From: Microplitis mediator
Lineage: Eukaryota > Arthropoda > Insecta > Hymenoptera > Braconidae
Length of the DNA stretch: 64,000 nt
NCBI RefSeq assembly: GCF_029852145.1
Contig: NC_079978.1
Coordinates: 5,580,001-5,644,000 of the forward strand
Direction: 5' to 3'
Shown: piece by piece, positions 1-11,120 of the stretch
How the letters are laid out: every line of letters begins with the position of its first letter
Position numbering within the stretch: the stretch's first letter is position 1
Notes under the pieces: generated by a model
Seen by the model: the letters and a program-made list of their open reading frames with translations, nothing else
What the model was told of the DNA's origin: nothing
Database searches by the model: none
Program-made: the position numbers and the translations under genes

Positions 1-1333
1 ACTCCAAACTTTAAATCATTATCTAAATATTATCAGATATTATTTTTAACATTCGCTTGACTTGCACAACTAATCCATTTCACCAAGACGTCATATGTAC
101 ATGCAGTAGTTTATTATTCTATTCGTTGTGTTTCTTATTCATCTATTCGTCTGCCTTCACTTTACATCCTAGAGGAAATAATATTTCTGTAGCCTTTAAA
201 TCAACACTTATAGTTTTTAGAAGGTATTTATAGCTCGTATTTATAGATTTTCATTAATTTATCACTTGATAATTTTCCAACAAACTACTTTAACTCCAAT
301 AAATATTATCATACACAGCAAAAATATTTATAAATTATCTTAATTGACAAAAATAAATATTTATCTATTTAAACAAAAAATAAAATTTTCTCTGTACCGA
401 GAAAATCCAGATCTGAGAGCAAGTCTTACAAGTATATAGGACTGAAGATCGAGCTGTTTACAATTTGTAATCGGGATGTCTACCTGCGCGGCGCTAGCGG
501 TCGCTCGGGGACCATCGAAAAACAACAGATGACCAGAATAAGAGGAGGCGCAAGAACTAGTCCTTCTTCTCTTTTCGTCTTTCCTCACCTCGCGATACTC
601 TTCTTCGTATATTTCTTTCTCCACCATATCACCATTGCTAACTTCTACCAATACCAATACCTGTACCGATACCGATACCGATACTTTTTATACCTTCGTC
701 TACTATACCTATATCTCATTCTCTTTATCTTCCTTTTTATTATTCTCTACACTCTTTCCTCTTCTCTTACTTGTCTCACGGTCAAGTTGACAGTATTTTT
801 GTCTGGCTTTGGTACGAGACACCTTCATTACTATACACTACACTCTGAAGATGAGGGAAGTAGTTCCATTCAGAATTGACATATTGTGTAACGCTATTGG
901 TTTTCATTTTTATAAATCCATGTACATATTAAACTCTCACGTGCACACGCCATTATTCAACTTATCTTCAAAAGCCCTAAATTAATTATCAATTAAAAAA
1001 ATTTATACGATTTAATCGACAGTATCAACTAATTTCCACTTAGATTTGATTTTCTTCCGGCGTATTTCCGCCCGATAAAACGGCTATCTCAGTCTTGTCT
1101 AGTAGTTACACACAAGCATACACAGACATACGTAAACTCAATCTCAATCTATGCACGTACGAAATCCTTGGGCGGAGGGGAACACCAATTAAGTGGAGGC
1201 ACGCGAGGGAAATCGCTTAAAGCACTACCGCGATATTATCGTCCTTTCTACCCCCCTCCCCCTTAATACTGTAATTACCGGTGGATCTAATTATTTAAGT
1301 ATTTATGTGATTTTGTGTATGCGCTTGTTTCAG
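1..1333 (+). other. hth: hth upstream intron, 3' part
   Basis: This is non-coding sequence ending in the acceptor TTTCAG before the exon at 1334, so it is the 3' part of an hth intron whose 5' end lies outside the window. It contains a short CCRATA/CCGATA repeat at 648-683 and runs of pyrimidine on the + strand around 560-780 that create spurious open frames. No upstream hth exon (start codon or first half of the HM domain) was found here. Confidence 0.8.
648..683. repeat. 6-bp tandem repeat (CCAATA/CCGATA)
   Basis: Six consecutive hexamers can be read: CCAATA twice, CCTGTA once, CCGATA three times. It is a short diverged microsatellite inside the hth intron. Confidence 0.8.
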
Positions 1334-1384
1334 ATCAGACAAGAGAAACCTTACTACATTGCAGACCCGGAGGTGGATTCGCTG
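1334..1384 (+). CDS. hth: Homothorax exon, HM domain part 1 (17 codons)
   Basis: Internal coding exon of homothorax, the insect Meis-family TALE homeodomain transcription factor. Its HM domain binds Extradenticle and drives its nuclear import. The exon reads IRQEKPYYIADPEVDSL, which aligns without gaps to the known Meis/Hth segment of the form IRxxKPxxxxxPExDxL. Boundaries are clear: the acceptor TTTCAG ends at 1333 and the donor GTAAGT starts at 1385. Length is 51 nt, entering and leaving in phase 0. The next exon (10232) continues the same helix-rich block directly. The open frame upstream of 1334 is intronic and does not resemble Hth, so it is not part of the protein. I consider the identification secure; Meis genes outside insects differ at several of these positions. 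Confidence 0.95.
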
Positions 1385-1457
1385 GTAAGTTTTTTTTATA
1401 TTTTCATTTTTTAATTTATTTTCAATTTTCATCAGACCTCTTTTGATTAAGACGTTA

Positions 1458-2255
1458 CACGGAAAAAAATTTACTACATAAATTGAGAACGAAAAGTAAT
1501 ATAATGATAAAGTGATCAGTAAATATTATCATTCTAAATATTAATTTTTTCATTTATGATTAAAACGTGAATAATTACAGGGAAAGTATAAAAATTTATT
1601 GTCTATGCACGGAAAAAAGAGCGGTTTAAAAATTGCTCATATCTGAGTATTTATTACAGTTTCGAGTAGTAAAGCGCTGCGACTCTGAAACTGTAAAAAT
1701 TACATTTCTTATCCAGGCATAACAAATATTACAGTTTCAAACTCGATTCAAAATGATTTAAAGATTTATTTTACTAAAACTAGACATAACATGTTCGCTT
1801 CGCTCGCCTTCATTCTTTCAAAAATCCCGCCATTATATCAGTCGACCAATCGACAACTGAATAAAATAGCTACAGAAGTGACGTAAAACGATACGACATC
1901 CGGTCATCAACTTTTTAGAAGAGGATTACATTTTAAACTGTAAAATTTGCTGTTTAAAATTGTATTAATTTTATTACAACAACAAATTTCTAAAATTACA
2001 GTCTAAGCTTTAATGTTTGAAGATTTTTGCCCCGAAGGCCTTTGTCACTGTAGAAACTGTAATTTTTCAACCGCTCTTTTTTCCGTGTGCAAGAAAAACT
2101 ACTATTTGAACTTTAAAAATCGTAACTGATACTTAGAAAATTGACGACACGTATTATAAAATTTATTATTTGGAATGTTGTAATTTCCCATATTGACACC
2201 CGGATTCCGGGTTATAATTTCAAGCACCAATTTTTAAAGTTTATTTTTTTCCGTG
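1458..2255. mobile_element. Outer MITE-like element (about 0.8 kb), interrupted
   Basis: The left end starts CACGGAAAAAAATTTA at 1458. The right end, read on the minus strand from 2255, starts CACGGAAAAAAATAAA. These form short terminal inverted repeats flanked on both sides by TA (1456-1457 and 2256-2257), compatible with a 2-bp target duplication. No transposase frame is present, so it would be non-autonomous. Another element with the same kind of ends (1608-2087) lies inside it. Without the insertion the outer element would be about 0.32 kb. Confidence 0.6.
1608..2087. mobile_element. Inner MITE-like element (480 bp) with 27-bp inverted repeats
   Basis: The left terminus (1608-1634) begins CACGGAAAAAAGAGCGGTT. 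The reverse complement of the right terminus (2061-2087) begins identically, and 26 of 27 bases match. The flanking dinucleotide is TG on both sides (1606-1607, 2088-2089). The interior carries several copies of ACAGTTT/AAACTGT in both orientations. There is no coding capacity. It is best explained as a miniature inverted-repeat transposable element inserted into the outer element. Confidence 0.8.
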
Positions 2256-5200
2256 TAAATAAAATACAATTTTGCGCTCAGTGAGGACTTATAAAATTTT
2301 TCATTCAGATGATGACAAAAATAATTAGACGTTGAGTTTTGAGTGGGTTAAGTAATTATAGTAAATAGGAGTGGTTTTAAATATATTTAAGTACACTGCA
2401 GCTTTTAACTTTCCCTCTCTTGAAATAAAGTATGGGCATGTAGTTCTATAGAATTTAATACAACGGCAAGTTGGCACTACGGCGGCCATTCTTTTACCGT
2501 ACGCTCTACAAAGTAGTTTAGTACCAAAGAACCAAGGGATAAATATATTTAAAGATCTTCTTGAGTGTTTCGATCTAAAAGATAACGCGTGGGAAGTGGG
2601 CCTCTTAACTTATATCCACAGGTCCTTATACTTTTTTATTTTATTTTTGACTTCGTCATCTCCCTCTTACTTGGCTTCATTTTCTTAAGAATTACGATTT
2701 AGCTAAAGATACATTGTCTTATCGTGAAAATAGTTACAAAGGATCTCGTTAGTATTGAGAAGAAAAAAAAAACATTTCATCACGTTTTAAAATGTTTTTT
2801 TTTTTTTTTTTTTTCGTTCGGTAAAACTTTTGTAAGATGATAGAGGAACCGATGAGTCTGGACTTGTGTGTCGCCCACGTGAGATAATCTTTCGTGTGTC
2901 ACGACTGTCAGCAGCTGCTTGGGACACATGAGAATGTTGGAGATGTAATAAATAAAATAAAATAAAATATATGTATGTATAATAATTTAAAAAATACAAA
3001 AAACGTAAAACAATTTTAAATAAAAAGAATATAAATATTATGCGATTTGCCAGTGTCTTACTTATATTCTGCTGTATATATTTAACATAATGCATTTGTA
3101 CTGTGCAACATATATATATATACATATAAGTAATGTGCCCGAGATGAGTGTTGGTGATGGCACTGGCACGTCTAAGGAAAAACAGATTCCATCTAAATTG
3201 TAAAGAGGAGAGAAGTGAGCTGAGTGTGTCGCGTTTGTTTATATAGAGAAGAAGAAGATGGAATCTGCAAGTTTTTTTTAATGATTCGAGATAAAGTAAA
3301 CTGTTTGGACAGAGAGAAACATGTCAAGTAAAAGTATCAATAACTGGACACTTATGTCCTGATATCGGGACATTAAATACCCAGATATATATAGATATAT
3401 TCGTACGTATATGTAGATTTTTAATTGCATTCATTATAAATATATGATGATGAATAAATTGATAGGACTGTTAGAGTAGAATACTTATCAGCCGGTAAAT
3501 TCGAAAACCCACAGATACATTATGATAAATAAAAAACATTTTTACGACTACTTAAAAACATACTTTTATTTGCCGCAGTAAATTATTATTTAATTTTAAT
3601 GACCGTCGTGACACAATATTGCGACAAATTTTAGACATAGTTGAAGCAGTTTTTTTCAATTATAAAACACTTATTGCCTAATAAATAAATAATCGTATGA
3701 ATTAACATTTAATTTATAAAGTTAAATAATTATACGGAGGCGTATGAAATAAATAAATGAATAAATGTAAGATAAAAAGAGTTTTATTGTCAATTTTAAT
3801 GAGATATTGAGACATCTGCTGAGAATGTTAGTAAAAATATAATGAAGAATAAATTCCCAGTCGTTAAAATTTCGCTGCTGACGAATTTTCAAAGCTAATG
3901 TTTTTTAAATGGACCTAAAGTACTTTTTTAAAAGTGTAGATGTATACCGGTGGTTGGTTTCATTAGCTCCGTGGCAAATCGCAATCTGCTTGCAATGAGT
4001 TTCTCTATCGTTAAAAGAAGGAAGAGGAGGCACGTAGACGCATTTGAGCTTTTTTTGCCATCTGAGTATTCTTCAGCTCAGTATACCCACCGAGTACCAC
4101 CAGCACACCTTTTCATCCTCCATCTGCTCATTTTCTTCTTGGTATATGACCCCTGTGCTCTCTTTTTCTCAATCCTCTCTCTTTCGCTCCCTGACATCGG
4201 CCTTGTCCATTTCTCTCATGTGCCACTGAGTGTGACGCCGATCGAACAAGACCAAGAAGAATAAGAGAATAACGTTTTTGCACTATTATTTCGCAGAATG
4301 GAAAAGTCTACCGGCAAGTAGATTGCTTCTCCGTCTGCCAACTGATCCTATTCGGAAATGCCATTACAGTATGTGCCAGTTGAATTGCTGGATTCTTTTA
4401 CGGGCACTCACCAATACAAGTCATACAAACTACTCTATATTAGCTTCATCTCCAACATTACCACCTCTTCTGTTCCCCCCTCTCTCCCTTTTTTTTTTTA
4501 ATTTATTTTTTGTAACAAATGACGCATGAGTTTGAGACCAATATGGTGTCGTCGGTGTCGTCGCGAACAACGTCGTGACAACCAGATCACGTTGGATGAC
4601 TCGTTGTTGATGTCGACAATAATGTATTCAAGTTTTAACAAACGAAAAAAAACAGTTTAACTAAAATAAAATGTTAAACTTACAAACAAGTGAACATAAC
4701 ATTGAAATTGTTTATACTCGACTACTATTCAATCACACATCAAAGCTAACTTTCTACTAGTGTAGTGTGGTTTTAAGTATAAGCTGTAACAGACGATGCC
4801 AGGGTCTGTGGCCTCACGAGGATGGTACTCGAGGCGACACTCGAGGTGGGCGTATAAACCAAGTCGTCTTACTTTTTATTCTTCTTCTTCTTCTTCTTCC
4901 TCTTCAGCTTCTTTCTCTTACGTATAAATATTTGTGGGCTCTCACTTGTACCATAAGTTAGTCCTCTTCTTCTTGGTCTTTTCATCCGTCCAGCGACGTC
5001 GTAAACGAAACGAGGGAAGCCAGCGGTCGCGACCAGAAAAGAGCAAAACGATACTGGCGCACACACAAGAGCCTTCGATGAGCAGCCTGCTGCCCAGCAA
5101 GACGGTCCGAGCGAGTTGAAGAGAGACTGTGATAGTGGTAAAATAAGAGTTGAACTAAAATAAATAAAAATAATAAGAAGCACCAAGGGTTAGGCACGCA

Positions 5201-7035
5201 TACTCGTCTTAAATAAGATTCCTATTAGCATACGCGAGAAATGAGCCAATGAGATGCTAATTGTCGGTCTTAGGTATTAAAAATAATTGCAGCTGAGGAT
5301 GTCCGTCATATCATCATATTCTTCGTGTTGCTTGGAATTTTTCTTGCGCCGTCAGATTATTAATTGTCATAATAATTATAATTATCATTATCATGATGAT
5401 GATGCTGATGCTGATGCTGAGGATGATGAAGCCCAGGTCTGGAATTCTGTGTACCCATTCAAAACATATCTCAGATGCTCCTCGTTAAATTTCTAGGGAC
5501 ATATCAATTTCGATAATTGACCTCTGACTGTCTCATAAATCTGTTGACGTCTCTTCATCCAGACCTTTTTTTTCACTCTTGACTACTTCTCTCTCCATTT
5601 ACTCTACTCCTCTGTCTCTCTGTGTACACGGTCACGGGATACCAGAGGATAAAAAAAATTTTGTAACTGATAGAGAGAGTCACAGTAACTTGTAACTGTA
5701 TCCTCACACTCAAGGATATTCATGAGATGAGTATACACGCATGGCCGTACATCAATATATATCCGTACATATATATGTGTATGTATGGATATAAAAGATG
5801 ACGTGGATATGGATCCAATGGGCAACACAATCGGTTTTCACCAAGTGTATGTATCTTGGATGAGTTTCAGTGTCATGGTAAAAGGGTCCGAGGGATATAT
5901 GAGGATGAGCCAGCAAGCTGATGAGAGTGAGATCGATGAAAGAGCGCGATGGACATGTCGAACGACAACTCGGGTGGTCCTCGCGCCAGGATTCGTCCTT
6001 CGGTCGCCTCTTGACCAGGAAAAAAGCTGTATGAGATTCGTCTCGGCGCAAAAATTAACGTCTCGTCCACCGTCGTCGTCGCTGCTGATGCTGATGCTAG
6101 ACTGCTATATGTGTATTATAAGATGAGACGTCTGCAGTGTCTTTTAAACTCGTTTATTTCTCTCATTTGCCATTGGCATCGTCAGAAATAAAAGAGACAT
6201 AATACATACATACATACATATGAGCTAATGAGTGGAGGTAGATGAGGAATCAACGAGTCCCCCAGGAGTGTAGGAATAAAGGGTGGTCCTCACCTCGGTT
6301 ATAATTTCAAACTCAGACGCTTTTAGTGGCTCTGCTCTTCCATCAGACATAACTTTAAACTCCACAAACTCTTGGTTCAAATATACACATCCATGTGTAA
6401 GTCGGTGCTGCAAAGTGCAACCATGCGTAAAAAAGAAACCCAAGGAAACGAAAGAAGAAGAGATGTAGTAGAAAACGACTTGCACATGATACTCCTCCTT
6501 TTGGGCTTGTTATAGCCCTCGTTAAGACGTTAATGTCGCCAAAAATATTCACAAAAATGCAGGTGCAGTAAAGTCCCGCACGCATATACACACATCACAC
6601 TACACATATTACACACATGCCCTCTGCCTCGTGCTTCATCAGCGTCGTCTATTTTTTTACTTTTATTTTGTCATTTCTTTTTAAACCTTCATTCTCTGCA
6701 CTCACTCTTCGTGGCCCCGTATAATAGGCGCGAAGATGCTTCCTCTTTTCTCTCTTTCCTCGAGCTTTTTATTATTTTTAAAACCCTGACTCCCAGCTCA
6801 AGATGATGCACCTAGTCACAACGCGAGAAGACTTTGGGACTATAAATCTCTGGCTATTAAGACACACTGCTTAAACCCGGCGTTTGATGGCCCGTACAAA
6901 TGACCTCATGTGGCGTGTGTGGCTTTCTCCTTCAGCATTCCCCAATTTCGCTTTAGCACAAGAGTATTAAATATTTAAAATAATAATAGAATACAAATTA
7001 AATCCACATGCCGGTACCTGCATTGCAGAAAATTT

Positions 7036-7177
7036 CTCGTCGCTTTACTGCCTAGCATTGAAAATAATCATTATTTTCCAGGCAAAGACTGTGTAGTAAT
7101 ATGTTTATAGTCGCTAAGAATGTAAATATTTTATATAGATATAGCTTTATATTTATGTGAAATAATAAAGCGACGAG
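7036..7177. repeat. Nested inverted repeat (142 bp)
   Basis: CTCGTCGCTTTA at 7036-7047 is the exact reverse complement of TAAAGCGACGAG at 7166-7177. Inside it lies a second dyad: TGCCT (7049-7053) pairs with AGGCA (7080-7084), and around a single central base GAAAATAAT (7060-7068) pairs with ATTATTTTC (7070-7078). It could be a small transposon relic or a structured intronic element. Confidence 0.55.
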
Positions 7178-10100
7178 GACAAGGCAAGTCGTAAATCAGC
7201 GTTCATCGATAAGGGAATAGTGGTCGTGGTGATTCGCGCCAGCCAGCCAGCACTCTCTCTACTGTCTCTTCCTCATTGATAATTGATACAATTAACGTTC
7301 ATTCATTAAGCGACGCGTCTATCTCGCGCGGCCACGAACGACCTTTTCAGCCGATCGTATAATAACCGGCTGAGGCACATAAACTTTCGCACGTCTCTTT
7401 CTCTCTCATTAATTCACTCACTCACCCACACACTCTCTCTCTTGTACACGTATTTTCATCGGTTGTATATAAATATATATATACAAGTAAGTAGTGAGGG
7501 TACATAACAGTAGAAATCGGTCTCTGGCGTTTAAATAAAAATTAAAACATCTCATTTATAGTATAAGGCACACGCGATGTGCGAATTTATTGCGCGATAT
7601 TTAAAGCCGAATCGACACTCTGAGGAAGCTCGTTAATGATTATATTACTCTTATACTACTACAACTACTATAATAGTTATTACATACTTGTGTCCGTGCA
7701 CTCGGCAACCAAGAGAAAGATAAATTGATTAAGAAATATACGAGACAGTGGAGACTTTAAATAATGCAAGAGAGTAAAAGAGTGAATAGCGATAGCGATA
7801 CAATAATTTGCGACTGACGTCGCTGTAGTCGTAAGATTGGCAAATTGCTTTATTCCATCTTCAATCGATTTGAGTAGTTTTTTGCCCCCATCGTCATACA
7901 AATATATAAATCTATACATCCATCTGTCGATGTTTGTTACTGAATCAATAACACATTAAATAATACAACGCGACATTTTTTTTTATCCTTTTTCTGAGCG
8001 TCCGCTCAACTTTTTTTATTCATTTTTCATTCAGCTATTAGAGCTCTCTAAGAAATAAATATATTTCCTATCGTCTATTAGTGCTAGTTACTACTATTGA
8101 TCCGCGAGACTTACACGGAGATAGATTTACGACGTCGTAGATTTTCAAGTGGCTGGAAATCGTACGGTGACATTCACGATGATGCACTTAATAGTTACAC
8201 ACTCACACACACTCACTAGGATCTATGTATATATGTTTAGAAGTTCATCTGTTGCCTCAGATCAAGTAACTGAACGTGTTAACGTACAAACATAAATAAA
8301 ATATAAAATAAAAGGCTCAACACACCAGACATCGTTTTACCTTTCATTAATTGCCACACATCTCAGTAATCATGTAATTAACGATCAAATCGACGTGTGT
8401 GATGTTACAATAGACTACTCGATTTAATGACATTCTAACACCCGTATATAACATTTTTATTAAAACACAACAACTCTATAGATCAATACAACAACTGGAC
8501 AAAAAATAATGAGAATAAATATGATATAAAATAAAATAACAAATTGACAAGAAACATGACACATTCTTTAGCTTACACGTCAACAAAAATATTCGCTCAG
8601 CGTGACTGGTAGGCCTTATAAATAACACCATCTTAATTTTTATCTTTTTATATTCTCCCTTCTTCACATCTTCAGTTAATTAATATCACGTGATGACCGA
8701 TCGTGGCAAAACCTCTCGATTACGCCCGGGCGCCTTCTGTTCACGATTCACATACTTTCGATACACACATCCACATACTCTACACGTATAACATCCACAT
8801 ATATTAATAAATATACATGATTTTCTATATGCATATCTACATATGCATATTTAGTATATATATCTATATACATATTCATACGAAATTCAATACGCCCCCA
8901 AGAATACAGTGAAGACATTGTACTCTGTAGCTGCACTGCCGATCTTTACCCGGTGCATCAAATCATTTCTTACACTGAGCGAATCCCAACGCCTGATTCG
9001 CGCCTCCGCGGACCCCAACGCTTTTGATCTACAAATATATAAATATATTTTAATGAATAACGAAACACTGTTAAGTTCTTCATGGAGATATTTATATTTA
9101 TTTATTAAAACACATGTGATATTATTAGATGCAAAAAAAAAATGAAGCATACATCAAAGTCTTCGCGGGTGGCAAATACGTACAAGTTGTTTTTAAATTA
9201 GGCAATCGTGTTGATCAAGTGGCATATCAGTCTTTATAGGCCTCTTGATAATAAAATATACATGGCAATAACATATATATTTAATATAACTAACTGCATC
9301 AAGTGGATGCGCTGCTGTGAATATATATGCATGCGTGCGAGAGACATTATTGTAGAATAAATTGATAAAATATATACAAATGTGAGTTTGCTAATTGATA
9401 ATTAAGATAACCGGCATCTAATTGAAGATCGGGATTGGCTGACGAAGAAAAGAGAACGCTCATGAACGTACTGATGTACTTAGTGTATGGATGTGTGTGT
9501 AGATAAAATAGAGAATGTATAGGAAGATAGATAATGAGAGAGTGGAGTGCAGAAGCATAAAGACCGGTTGGTTATTAAGCAAAGGGTGAATCTTGTCGAC
9601 TTATGCCATGGCGCATTAAACGTCACGGGGAGTTGGAAAATTATGCAAGTTATTTCTTGGTGAACGATACGCCAGTACAAGTGTACTCTCTTTTTAAGAG
9701 AGAAAATATATATAATAAGAAAACAACTATGGTTTTGCTGTTGTATGTACCGGTATATATAGATGGGTGTGTACATATGTGTGTATGTGTGTGTGTGTGA
9801 AGCTTTACGCGGTGTCTTTGTTCCGTTTGGTAGCAGAAGAGCATCAGAACCCAAGTCATGGAACCGTATCGGGCATTCCGTTCGTTCTTTCCGGCGCGGA
9901 TGCGAAGTCAATTAACGCCGCGAAAAGAAATAAATCGGCGGCAGCGTCATATTTGCGAGGTTAAAAATGAACAAAAAAACGAGGCAACTATAACAGCAGC
10001 ACAAGTCCTTCTTTTGAGAAAGAGAAAGAGATGTGGCAAAAAAAAATTGTGCGTATTGTATACACAATAAAAACGTCTATAGATTTTTATATATATTCTC

Positions 10101-10231
10101 TCTGGTTTCTTCCTTCTCTTAAAAAACCATTGTGTATAATTGTTAGTCCTCATCTGAATTCATTATTAATTTTATTCATGAATAATATGTATAATAATAA
10201 TTATAACCATGTTTTTGTTTTTGTTTTGTAG

Positions 10232-10282
10232 ATGGTTCAAGCGATCCAAGTCCTCCGGTTTCACCTCCTTGAGCTTGAAAAG
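10232..10282 (+). CDS. hth: Homothorax exon, HM domain part 2 (17 codons)
   Basis: Internal exon reading MVQAIQVLRFHLLELEK, an almost invariant stretch of Meis/Hth proteins within the HM (Meis/PKNOX N-terminal) domain that contacts Exd/Pbx. The acceptor TTTTGTAG ends at 10231 and the donor GTAAGT starts at 10283. Length is 51 nt, phase 0 at both ends. It joins seamlessly to the preceding exon (...PEVDSL) and to the following one (VHELCDNFC...). The ATG at its first position is an internal Met, not a translation start, because the conserved protein continues upstream. Because both 51-nt exons are phase 0, skipping either would delete 17 residues of the Exd-interaction region without a frameshift; that is inference only. 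Confidence 0.96.
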
Positions 10283-10384
10283 GTAAGTTTTGAATTTGTC
10301 GTTACACTCAATGATTTTGGAAATAATAAGTACGTCTCGCGATATTAAAAAATATTATTATCATCAGAGTTATATGTAGTGGGA

Positions 10385-10410
10385 GTGTTAGTGTTAGTGT
10401 TAGTGTTAGT
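10385..10410. repeat. GTGTTA tandem repeat
   Basis: Four perfect copies of GTGTTA plus two bases, just inside the intron after the 10232-10282 exon. Confidence 0.85.
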
Positions 10411-11110
10411 AATAACAATGGGATTTTGATACGGTGATTCAAGAGCGATTCAAGTGGCTCGTTAATTTTCAACTGATCGTAAATTTATCCTCAAGAGGTT
10501 AGACTACCACCTCTAGTGCAAACTGTACCTGCAATCTCGGCTAATATGTATGTTAGACATACGTTAAACGTTTATTTGCCATAACCATCATCATGGAATT
10601 TTTATTTCTTATGAATTGGGTATAGGAAGTAGTGACGCATAGTCTGGATGTTTGTGATTATATTTGGTCATATATGTTGGTCGGTTTTATAGAGAATAAA
10701 GAGGAGAGAATATCGCCCTCGTGAGTTTAACACCTGGGATAGTCAGTGTACCATCTGTCATGACGGGCAGCTCATGAGAAAACTAGTAGAAGCTATTTTC
10801 CGTAATAGCAGTGAAAGCTCGTAAGATTGAGAAGTTGTTGTTAGATCCTGGATTTCATAGCTAACTGTAGGCTACTTTGGAGTCTTTCGCTTTAAGTGGC
10901 GTGATTTAGCTGTCCAATGCTCGGCAAAGAACTAAAATTACCTCTTGACTGCAATTTTGATTCGCGTCTCCAGTAAACTCTCCTTTCGTTTCGTGTCTCG
11001 TAGCAAACATTCAACATTTTTCATTATTTTCTCAGACTAAATACATAAAAAGTGTATTAACTTCTACGAATCTTAAGACAACCGTCATATGACCGCGGAA
11101 TTGAGGGCAA

Positions 11111-11120
11111 TGATTGACAA
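11111..11120 (+). promoter_or_regulatory. Near-consensus Exd/Hth (Pbx-Meis) site
   Basis: TGATTGACAA matches 9 of 10 bases of the composite Pbx/Exd-Meis/Hth consensus TGATTGACAG. It lies in the intron of hth itself, so autoregulation is possible, but a single 9/10 match is weak evidence. Confidence 0.25.

Larger units (their letters stand above)
1385..10231 (+). other. hth: hth intron (8.85 kb) between the two 51-nt exons
   Basis: The intron is bounded by GTAAGT (1385-1390) and a TTTTGTAG acceptor (10230-10231 AG). It holds a nested pair of inverted-repeat elements (1458-2255), a nested inverted repeat (7036-7177), a 12-bp palindrome (8128-8139), several TA and CA/TG microsatellites (for example around 9770-9800), a CTT repeat near 4880-4900 and a GATGAT/GCTGAT repeat near 5394-5422. 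A 113-codon open frame at 5785-6126 has no recognisable homology. No conserved exon was recognised. Confidence 0.85.

Noticed and set aside
5785..6126. 113-codon plus-strand frame in the first full intron
   Set aside because: It has an ATG start but no recognisable homology, begins within a TATG-rich repeat and ends in a GCTGAT-type repeat. A chance frame is the simpler explanation.
9480..9911. 143-codon minus-strand frame
   Set aside because: A large part is Thr-His-Thr repeats from a CA/TG microsatellite. No domain is visible.
10232..10234. ATG at the first codon of the 10232 exon as a translation start
   Set aside because: It is an internal Met conserved within the HM domain, preceded in the protein by the exon at 1334-1384.
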